This document shows, one piece after another, positions 1-5,382 of a stretch of DNA of 5,544 nucleotides (its first letter is position 1; each line of letters opens with the position of its first letter). The stretch comes from RGIG3009 sp045541495 (GTDB lineage: Bacteria > Bacillota > Clostridia > Oscillospirales > Acutalibacteraceae): contig JAZQJE010000051.1 in assembly GCA_045541495.1 (NCBI GenBank), positions 1-5,544 of the forward strand, written 5' to 3'. The position numbers and the translations under genes were made by a program. The notes beneath the pieces were generated by a model, which worked only from the letters and a program-made list of their open reading frames with translations, ran no database searches and had not been told where the DNA came from.

Positions 1-117
1 ATGCACTGCTTGGGTTGCCCTTCCGCCCGCGGTGAAACGCTGGCGCAGGCTTGTGCCGTTCACGGCGTAGACGCGGATGTGCTGGTAGAAAAGATTAACG
101 CTCATCTGAACAAGTAA
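1..117 (+). CDS. DUF1858 redox-disulfide domain protein (3' end only)
   Basis: The window opens inside this gene; 38 codons are visible, ending in TAA. The peptide begins MHCLGCPSARGETLAQAC and then runs through HGVDADVLVEKINAHL. This is the C-terminal half of the DUF1858 family, described as a redox-disulfide domain associated with hybrid-cluster proteins. These are small proteins of roughly 65-75 residues whose signature is a CxxC pair, here C3 and C6, usually preceded by Gly (GMHCxGC). The ATG at bases 1-3 is therefore probably the internal Met of that motif and not the start, so about 25-30 N-terminal residues lie upstream. Its biochemical role is not established; a thiol-based redox or metal role is inferred from the cysteines. 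A strong terminator follows at once, so this gene appears to end its own transcription unit. Confidence 0.82.
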   Translation: MHCLGCPSARGETLAQACAVHGVDADVLVEKINAHLNK

Positions 118-122
118 GTTTG

Positions 123-172
123 AAACTGTCAATGCGAAAGCGGCCTGTAACCGTCGCATTGGCAGTTTTTTT
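123..172 (+). terminator. Intrinsic terminator between the DUF1858 gene and trmK
   Basis: Bases 123-137 pair with 154-168 in a 15-bp stem with a single G-U wobble (129 with 162). The 16-nt loop may form a small inner CGG/CCG helix (141-143 with 151-153). The 3' arm runs into seven T residues (166-172). This is a textbook Rho-independent terminator. The T tract directly abuts the trmK ribosome binding site (AGGAGA, 173-178), which is an unusual arrangement. Confidence 0.88.
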
Positions 173-184
173 AGGAGAAATAGT

Positions 185-850
185 ATGTTAGATCCTCGTT
201 TACAAACGGTGGCATCCTTTGTGCGAAAAGATAGCCGTTTGGCGGATATCGGTACGGATCACGCGCTGTTGCCTTGTGATCTGGTGGCAAAAGGGCATTG
301 CCCTCATGCCATCGCTTCCGATATTCGAAAGGGACCTGTAGAGGCTGCATCCCGCTCGGTATCTGCCGCAGGATTGTCGGCGACCGTGGATATTCGCTTA
401 GGTGCGGGACTGGATACGGTGGCTGCCGAAGAAGTCGACGATATCGTCATTGCGGGTATGGGGGGCGAAACCATCGCTCAGATCTTGTCTGACGCACCGT
501 GGACACAAAACAGGCGTTATCGGCTTATTTTACAGCCCATGACCCGCGCGGAACGGTTGCGCCGCTTTTTATTTGAACAGGGATATTGTATCGAACAGGA
601 ACAAATTGTCGACGATGGCAAACACAGCTATACGGTTTTATGCGTGGCATATAGCGGTCAGCGACTGGCTCCCGAAGATGCTTTGTGCTATGTGGGGAAA
701 GTCCCGTTGCCGCAAGGAGATCGTTATTTGGAACGGATTTGTCATCGATTGGAAAAGCAACAACAGGCTCGACCCGATGATACGATCAAAAATACACTTA
801 CACGCATAGAAGCCTATCGTCGGGGCGAATGGACCCCGTGGGAGGAATGA
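185..850 (+). CDS. trmK: tRNA (adenine(22)-N1)-methyltransferase TrmK
   Basis: This 221-residue protein is a class I SAM-dependent methyltransferase of the TrmK (YqfN, COG2384) family, which methylates N1 of A22 in the D-loop region of bacterial tRNAs. Motif I is DIGTDHALLP at residues 21-30, the glycine-rich SAM loop with the family's TDHA form. D46 in the ASDI segment should contact the SAM ribose. LGAGL (72-76) and IAGMGGE (89-95) follow, then the family signature LILQPM (114-119), equivalent to LQPN in Bacillus subtilis TrmK and standing where other methyltransferases have NPPY. The C-terminal part after about residue 165 is charged and helical, matching the family's tRNA-contacting C-terminal helices, and somewhat shorter than in B. 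subtilis (about 238 residues in total). The ATG has AGGAGA 6 nt upstream. It lies 3 nt before the nif3-type gene, its usual Firmicutes neighbour. No promoter is visible between the preceding terminator and this start. Confidence 0.93.
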   Translation: MLDPRLQTVASFVRKDSRLADIGTDHALLPCDLVAKGHCPHAIASDIRKGPVEAASRSVSAAGLSATVDIRLGAGLDTVAAEEVDDIVIAGMGGETIAQILSDAPWTQNRRYRLILQPMTRAERLRRFLFEQGYCIEQEQIVDDGKHSYTVLCVAYSGQRLAPEDALCYVGKVPLPQGDRYLERICHRLEKQQQARPDDTIKNTLTRIEAYRRGEWTPWEE

Positions 851-853
851 CCG

Positions 854-1600
854 ATGAATACGGTACAGGATATTTATTCCGCATTACAAGAAAAAGCCCC
901 CTTCGAAACTGCAGAACCGTGGGACAACAGCGGCTTGTTGGTGGGGGATAAGACGTGTGGCGTATCCACCGTTTATGTGTCGTTGGATATCACCGCCGAA
1001 ACGGTGGAACAAGCGATAAAAGCGGGCGCACAACTGGTGGTTAGCCACCATCCCGTAATCTTTGATCCCCTGAAGACTTTGCTTGCGGCCCATCCCGCTT
1101 ATCAATTGGTGCGTGCAGGCATGGCCGCCTTATGTATACATACCAATTTGGACAAAGCCGCCGGCGGTGTCAACGATATGTTGGCGCGGCAACTGGGTCT
1201 TGCTGATGTAATGATTGCCGAAGACGGCATGAGCCGTATCGGCGTTTTACCGCAACCGCTATCCGCGGAAGACTTTGCCCATCAGGTCAATCGCGCTTTA
1301 CACACAAGTGTGCGAATGAAAGCGGGAACGAATCGTATCCGCAAGGTAGCACTCTGCGGCGGCGCGGGCGCGGATCTGGTGATACCGTTGTTATCGCAGA
1401 CAGATGCGGCGTTAACAGGGGAGATCAAACACCATGAATGGTTAAATATTGATCCCGCCAAAACCGTGATCGATGCCGGGCATTATCCTACCGAAAACGG
1501 CGTAGTTTCCGTTTTGGTGGCATGGCTGAAAGAGATGTTCCCCTCATTAACGGTTGTTCAAGGCAACCAAACCACTCCGTATATAACTGTAAAGGATTGA
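854..1600 (+). CDS. Nif3-like dinuclear metal center protein (YbgI/YqfO family, short form)
   Basis: This 248-residue protein belongs to the Nif3/DUF34 family of toroidal hexamers whose subunits each bind two metal ions. Visible metal-site residues are H65 and H66 in SHHPVIF (64-70), D100 in HTNLDKAAGGVN (96-107), and H210 and E214 in DAGHYPTE (207-214). WDNSGLLVG (23-31) is the conserved N-terminal segment. The length is that of Escherichia coli YbgI (about 247 residues); the PII-like insertion present in B. subtilis YqfO (about 370 residues) is absent. Databases often label the family 'GTP cyclohydrolase 1 type 2', but the physiological reaction is unsettled and I do not assign one. The ATG follows GGAGG (841-845) with 8 nt spacing, and the SD lies in the last codons of trmK, so the two are probably translationally coupled. 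Neighbourhood with trmK is a conserved Firmicutes arrangement. Confidence 0.92.
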   Translation: MNTVQDIYSALQEKAPFETAEPWDNSGLLVGDKTCGVSTVYVSLDITAETVEQAIKAGAQLVVSHHPVIFDPLKTLLAAHPAYQLVRAGMAALCIHTNLDKAAGGVNDMLARQLGLADVMIAEDGMSRIGVLPQPLSAEDFAHQVNRALHTSVRMKAGTNRIRKVALCGGAGADLVIPLLSQTDAALTGEIKHHEWLNIDPAKTVIDAGHYPTENGVVSVLVAWLKEMFPSLTVVQGNQTTPYITVKD

Positions 1601-1604
1601 CACT

Positions 1605-3338
1605 ATGGCAATTGACGGCGGCTTCCTGTATTGTTTACGGGAAGAATTATGGGCGCAACTGGCAGATGCTCGCATCGATAAAATACACCAGCCTTCCAAA
1701 GAAGAACTGGTGTTTTCGTTGCGCCATCGTACAGGTCATTGCAAACTGTATTTTTCCGCAAGGGTCAATTCGCCGCGCGTGCAGTTTACGGATGTTGTCC
1801 TCGAAAACCCCGCAACACCGCCCATGTTTTGCATGCTCCTTCGCAAACATTTAACCGGCGCGCGTGTGGCGGCGATCCGTCAGCCGGGGTTGGAACGGGT
1901 GCTGTATTTTGATTTTGATACTTATAATGAACTGGGGGACCCCGTCCGTTTAACCCTAGCGGCGGAGATCATGGGGCGATACAGCAATTTGATCTTGATC
2001 GATGAAAACAATCGCATTATGGATGCCATCAAACGGGTGGATCTGACCATGTCGCCCGTCCGTCCGTTATTACCGGGGGTGGAATACGCGCTGCCGCCTG
2101 TGGATCGGGTGCGGTTAGATTTGTGTACCTCCACCCCTCAACAAGTGGCAACCGCAGCCCTGCAAAACGGTATCTCGGCGGAAAAAGGCTTGTTGGCTTG
2201 TTCGCAAGGTATGTCGCCGTTGGTATGCCGCGAACTGGTATATCGTGCCACACGGGCAGATGAGATAACGGCAGACTCTTTGGCAAACGCATTAACGGTC
2301 GTGCAAGCCGCACTGCAGACCGCTGAAAAGCGCACGCCGTATATCGTATATCGAAGGGATGGTACACCGCTGGATTTTAGCTTCATCCCTATCACTCAAT
2401 ACGCATTGGATGCCACGGGACGGCAAGCGGCTAGCTTTTCGCGGTTGTTAGACGAGTTTTATGCGGAGAAAGACGGAGCGGAGCGGTTACGTCAGCGTTC
2501 CCACGATGTGCTGCGCGTACTCACCAATGCTTCGGATCGGTTGTTTCGCAAACTCACCCATCAACGGCAGGAATTGTCGGATTCCGGCAGGCGGGAAGAA
2601 AAGCGACTATATGCAGATCTCATCAATGCCAATCTTCATGCGATTCCACACGGTGCCCATGAAGTGGAATTGATCAATTATTATGATCCTGTGTGCGGCA
2701 TGCTGAAAGTTCCGTTAGATCCGTCGTTATCGGCAGTGAAAAACGCTCAAAAATATTATAAAGAATATCGCAAAGCCAAAACCGCTGAGGAAATGTTGAC
2801 AAAGCAGATCGCCATCGGGGAAGAAGAATTGCGTTATCTGGATACGGTGTTTGACGCTCTTTCCCGTGTGTCTTCTTATCGAGAAGTAGAAGAATTGCGG
2901 GAAGAATTGGTACAAACGGGATATTTAAAACAACAAAACAATCGTCGAAAAGCGCCACCACCCACAAAGCCTCTCACTTTTGTGTCGGACGATGGGTTTA
3001 CGATTTTGGTAGGCCGCAATAATGTGCAAAACGATCTTATTACTACCCGCACCGCCAAGGGCAGCGATTGGTGGTTCCATACTAAAAATATTCCCGGCTC
3101 CCATACGGTGATCTTGACAGAGGGCATCATGCCTCCCGAAACGACCCTTATGCAAGCCGCCGTTTTAGCAGCGACCCATTCCAAAGCCGCCAATTCCGCG
3201 CAAGTCCCCGTGGATTATACGCAAATCAAACATGTCAAAAAACCCGCGGGTGCTAAGCCGGGAAAAGTGATCTATGAAACCAATCGCACCGTATACGTTA
3301 CCCCCGATCGCGCGTTGGCGGCGCGCTTGTCCAAATAA
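1605..3338 (+). CDS. rqcH: RqcH, NFACT-family ribosome quality control factor
   Basis: This 577-residue protein is the bacterial Rqc2/NEMF homologue that binds peptidyl-tRNA-obstructed 50S subunits and recruits tRNA-Ala to add C-terminal alanine tails marking the chain for proteolysis. Domain order is complete. The NFACT-N part opens MAIDGGFLY and contains KIHQP (26-30), PPMFCMLLRKH (72-82) and EIMGRYSNLIL. Helix-hairpin-helix-like residues lie around 180-215 (GLLACSQGMSPLVCRELV). A long charged helical/coiled-coil stretch spans about 284-445, interrupted by YYDP (359-362). NFACT-R at about 455-572 contains DWWFHTKNIPGSH (488-500) and HVKKPAGAKPGKV (543-555). The position equivalent to the catalytic-type Asp-Arg pair (D97/R98 in B. 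subtilis RqcH) is E97-R98. AAAGGA (1591-1596) lies 8 nt before the ATG, inside the end of the nif3-type gene, 4 nt away. Older annotations call the family fibronectin-binding protein FbpA. Confidence 0.95.
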   Translation: MAIDGGFLYCLREELWAQLADARIDKIHQPSKEELVFSLRHRTGHCKLYFSARVNSPRVQFTDVVLENPATPPMFCMLLRKHLTGARVAAIRQPGLERVLYFDFDTYNELGDPVRLTLAAEIMGRYSNLILIDENNRIMDAIKRVDLTMSPVRPLLPGVEYALPPVDRVRLDLCTSTPQQVATAALQNGISAEKGLLACSQGMSPLVCRELVYRATRADEITADSLANALTVVQAALQTAEKRTPYIVYRRDGTPLDFSFIPITQYALDATGRQAASFSRLLDEFYAEKDGAERLRQRSHDVLRVLTNASDRLFRKLTHQRQELSDSGRREEKRLYADLINANLHAIPHGAHEVELINYYDPVCGMLKVPLDPSLSAVKNAQKYYKEYRKAKTAEEMLTKQIAIGEEELRYLDTVFDALSRVSSYREVEELREELVQTGYLKQQNNRRKAPPPTKPLTFVSDDGFTILVGRNNVQNDLITTRTAKGSDWWFHTKNIPGSHTVILTEGIMPPETTLMQAAVLAATHSKAANSAQVPVDYTQIKHVKKPAGAKPGKVIYETNRTVYVTPDRALAARLSK

Positions 3339-3344
3339 CTCAAC

Positions 3345-3364
3345 ACCTGTGATCGTTCACTGGT
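3345..3364 (+). repeat. Imperfect palindrome downstream of rqcH (weak terminator or operator)
   Basis: ACCTGTGA (3345-3352) faces TCACTGGT (3357-3364) across a 4-nt TCGT spacer, with seven of eight positions pairing (one T-T mismatch). It starts 7 nt after the rqcH stop and ends 33 nt before the next promoter's -35. The following bases, AGTTTGCTT, are only moderately T-rich, so if this is the rqcH terminator it is a weak one. A dyad of this size could equally be a repressor site for the downstream promoter. An overlapping alternative fold pairs 3350-3359 with 3373-3382 (one mismatch, one G-U). No other terminator for rqcH is visible. Confidence 0.4.
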
Positions 3365-3397
3365 AGTTTGCTTGAATGACCATACGGAGAATTTTCG

Positions 3398-3426
3398 TTG
3401 TATTTCTGTAAATTATCTGCTACAAT
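3398..3426 (+). promoter_or_regulatory. Sigma-70/SigA-type promoter with extended -10
   Basis: The -35 TTGTAT (3398-3403) and -10 TACAAT (3421-3426) are separated by exactly 17 bp. TGC at 3418-3420 supplies an extended -10 (TGn). Transcription would begin near 3432-3434, giving a leader of about 27 nt that contains the ribosome binding site AAAGGA (3444-3449). It is the only strong promoter seen in the window and it separates the envelope gene pair from the trmK-nif3-rqcH unit. Confidence 0.72.
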
Positions 3427-3459
3427 ACAGTAAGTGTCGAAAGAAAGGATGCGTGTGGC

Positions 3460-3798
3460 ATGATCGCTTTTATCTGCTTGTTTTTCCCCGCTTTGTTAAC
3501 GGTAGGGGCTTTTGAAGCATTGACAAAACAAAAACTCACCGTACGAGGGTGGGTCTATCGGTTTTGTTTTCATGTTGTAGCCATCAATTTTTTGGTGTTT
3601 CTATGTAAGAAAGTGGGGCTATATACCGCCCACTTGGCACTATATACGTTAAACGCGGATATGACACCGAATTCAGCGCTGAATTATTTGTTGATCAGCG
3701 GAGCCGCTGCGGCCATTCTGTTGGTAATCGAATTGTTCACCACCAAACATGTTCAAGTTACACTTGAGGAGAAGACCGATGAAACAGAGGAGCAATAA
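3460..3798 (+). CDS. Small three-helix membrane protein, partner candidate of the OpgB-like enzyme
   Basis: I do not recognise a named family for this 112-residue protein. It has three hydrophobic segments: about 1-19, 35-50 and 73-93. Basic residues K23, K25, R29 and R34 lie between the first two and K96 after the third, so the positive-inside rule places the N-terminus outside and the acidic tail (about 102-112, rich in E/D/T) in the cytoplasm. FFPALL near the N-terminus (8-13) resembles small membrane proteins that I recall beside LTA-synthase-like genes in Clostridia, but this is memory, not a search. The ATG lies 10 nt after AAAGGA (3444-3449); no in-frame alternative start exists nearby. 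Its last 20 nt overlap the start of the sulfatase-fold gene and contain that gene's ribosome binding site. This suggests coupled translation and a stoichiometric complex, perhaps supplying transmembrane helices the short enzyme lacks. Confidence 0.82.
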   Translation: MIAFICLFFPALLTVGAFEALTKQKLTVRGWVYRFCFHVVAINFLVFLCKKVGLYTAHLALYTLNADMTPNSALNYLLISGAAAAILLVIELFTTKHVQVTLEEKTDETEEQ

Positions 3799-5311
3799 AC
3801 GAATAAGGCGGGGAATTGCCATCTCCTTGTCGCTTGTTGTACTGGGATTGGGTTTAGTTGCCATCTTCGCCGCCGCTTGGTATGTGGAGACCTTCGGTGA
3901 CATTGGATTTGACTCCATTGTTTACACCCTGTTATCCGCCAATCGCGGTACGCAGTCGGATCTGGTCAATAATTATTTGCGCTATGGCTTATTACCGGCA
4001 CTGATTTGGTGGGCGCAAATCGGATTTTTCCTGTTCTTTGTCTCCAAACGGCAGATCATCGTCACCTTTTTTCACAAACGACGGTGGCGGTTGTATCCGT
4101 TTTCCCGTACCTTTTCCTGCATAGCTTCGGTGATTTCTTCCATAGCGATGATCGTAACCGCCGCATATATATCGGGTATTGCCGATTATGTGCAAGCATT
4201 GGCGGTACAATCCACGTTTTTTGATGAAGAATATGTCGATCCCAATACGGTGGATATTGCCTTTCCCGAAGAAAAACGGAATTTGATCTATATTGTACTG
4301 GAGTCCATGGAAACCAGCTATTTCTCCAACGACCTCGGCGGCGCCACGGAACACCACTTGATTCCCGAATTATACGATCTGGCCGCTAAAAATCTCAATT
4401 TTTCCCAAACCGACGGGGAGGGCGGATACCGTCCCATTACCGGTACCACCTGGACCGTTGCCTCTTTTGTTGCACAGACTGCCGGTGTCCCCTTAAAAAC
4501 ACCACCCAATATCGGGGGGAACAGTTACGGATTAAACGATTCCGAATTTCTTCCCGGTATCACCGGCATGATCGATATTTTAAAAGACAATGGATATTAC
4601 CAGGCTTATATGGTAGGCTCAGACAGCAATTTCGGTGGCAGACGGCAGTATTACGAACAGCACGGCGTAGATGTTATTTATGACCTGTTTACCGCCCGCA
4701 AAGACAACATCATTCCTTCCGACTACTTCGTGTGGTGGGGGATGGAAGACAAATATCTTTATGAATATGCCAAACAGGAATTGACCGAGATCGCCGGGCG
4801 TGAAGAACCATTTGCGTTCACCATGTTAACGGTGGATACCCATCATGTGAACGGCTATCGTTGTGACTTGTGCGGCACGGCGTATGGCGAGCAATATGAA
4901 AATGTGATCGCTTGTTCCAGCGCACAGGTAAACGGATTTGTACAGTGGATCCAACAACAGGATTTCTATGACAACACCACGGTGGTGATCGTGGGTGATC
5001 ATCTTTCTATGGATTCGGGATACTTCAACCGCAACGTGGATGAAGAGTATGTCCGCCGTGTGTATAATTGTTTTATTAACGCTGCTGCGGAGGCCCCCTA
5101 TGCGAAAAAGCGCGAGTTTACCACGGTAGATCTGTTCCCCACCATATTGGCTTCCATGGGGTGTACCATTGAGGGCGATCGCTTAGGGTTAGGAACAAAC
5201 CTTTTTTCCGCCAAATCAACATTGGTTGAACAATTGGGTTATGAAGAGTTTGACAAAGTGAGTTCGCAATCTTCCGCCTACTATATGGATAAATTCTTCT
5301 TTGCAAAGTAA
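3779..5311 (+). CDS. OpgB/MdoB-like phosphoglycerol transferase (LTA synthase superfamily, sulfatase fold)
   Basis: The 510-residue protein has three predicted transmembrane helices (about 12-34, 70-88, 112-134) with basic cytoplasmic segments (KRIRR 7-11; KR and HKRRWR around 90-104), placing the C-terminal catalytic domain outside. Metal and catalytic candidates are E175 in IYIVLESME, a Thr in ITGTTWT (220-226, best T223), H355/H356 in TVDTHH, and D407-H408 in VGDHLSM. These correspond in order to E255, T300, H416 and D475/H476 of Staphylococcus aureus LtaS. The wording around the Thr (GTxWT...AGVPL), LTVDTHHxxG and the ACS segment (378-380) follows E. coli OpgB. The likely reaction is transfer of glycerol-phosphate from phosphatidylglycerol to a glycan or lipid acceptor, which the sequence does not identify. 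The start at 3779 is preferred because GAGGAG (3766-3771) sits 7 nt upstream; an ATG at 3749 has no such site and would add ten residues. A terminator includes its stop codon. Confidence 0.88.
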   Translation: MKQRSNKRIRRGIAISLSLVVLGLGLVAIFAAAWYVETFGDIGFDSIVYTLLSANRGTQSDLVNNYLRYGLLPALIWWAQIGFFLFFVSKRQIIVTFFHKRRWRLYPFSRTFSCIASVISSIAMIVTAAYISGIADYVQALAVQSTFFDEEYVDPNTVDIAFPEEKRNLIYIVLESMETSYFSNDLGGATEHHLIPELYDLAAKNLNFSQTDGEGGYRPITGTTWTVASFVAQTAGVPLKTPPNIGGNSYGLNDSEFLPGITGMIDILKDNGYYQAYMVGSDSNFGGRRQYYEQHGVDVIYDLFTARKDNIIPSDYFVWWGMEDKYLYEYAKQELTEIAGREEPFAFTMLTVDTHHVNGYRCDLCGTAYGEQYENVIACSSAQVNGFVQWIQQQDFYDNTTVVIVGDHLSMDSGYFNRNVDEEYVRRVYNCFINAAAEAPYAKKREFTTVDLFPTILASMGCTIEGDRLGLGTNLFSAKSTLVEQLGYEEFDKVSSQSSAYYMDKFFFAK

Positions 5312-5350
5312 AAGAACGGACTGACAAGATTGTCAGTCCGTTCTTTTATT
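5310..5350 (+). terminator. Strong terminator at the end of the OpgB-like gene
   Basis: Bases 5310-5326 pair perfectly with 5331-5347 (17 bp, no mismatch) around a 4-nt AGAT loop, and the 3' arm ends TTCTTTT followed by ATT. The 5' arm begins inside the TAA stop codon (5309-5311). On the opposite strand the arm also ends in TTCTTTT followed by ACTTT, so it may stop transcripts arriving from either side. Confidence 0.9.
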
Positions 5351-5359
5351 GTAAACGAA

Positions 5360-5382
5360 AACCACGCGATAGTCGCGTGGTT
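5360..5382 (-). terminator. Perfect GC-rich hairpin, terminator-like on the minus strand
   Basis: Bases 5360-5369 pair with 5373-5382 (10 bp, no mismatch, TAG loop). On the + strand the hairpin is followed by TTCAAAAG, a poor tail. On the minus strand it is followed by TTTTCGTTT, which would suit termination of a leftward transcript coming from beyond the window. It lies only 12 nt after the previous terminator. A subterminal hairpin of a mobile element is an alternative reading. Confidence 0.5.

Noticed and set aside
854..1600. GTP cyclohydrolase assignment for the Nif3-type protein
   Set aside because: The label comes from weak in vitro activity in one homologue; the sequence shows only the conserved dinuclear metal site, and there are no folate genes nearby.
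2029..3193. Several minus-strand open frames inside rqcH
   Set aside because: They overlap a complete, well-conserved gene, lack ribosome binding sites and encode low-complexity or unfamiliar peptides; they are shadows of the + strand coding sequence.
1605..3338. Reading this gene as a fibronectin-binding surface adhesin (FbpA)
   Set aside because: There is no signal peptide, membrane anchor or wall-sorting motif; the NFACT-N, coiled-coil and NFACT-R layout is that of the cytoplasmic factor RqcH.
3449..3463. Four-codon upstream ORF (ATG CGT GTG GCA TGA) overlapping the small-protein start
   Set aside because: Its ATG touches the SD itself, so a ribosome could not use both; it is probably chance.
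3749..3778. Ten-residue N-terminal extension of the OpgB-like protein
   Set aside because: No SD precedes the ATG at 3749, while GAGGAG is ideally placed for the ATG at 3779, which also yields a normal basic N-terminus before the first membrane helix.
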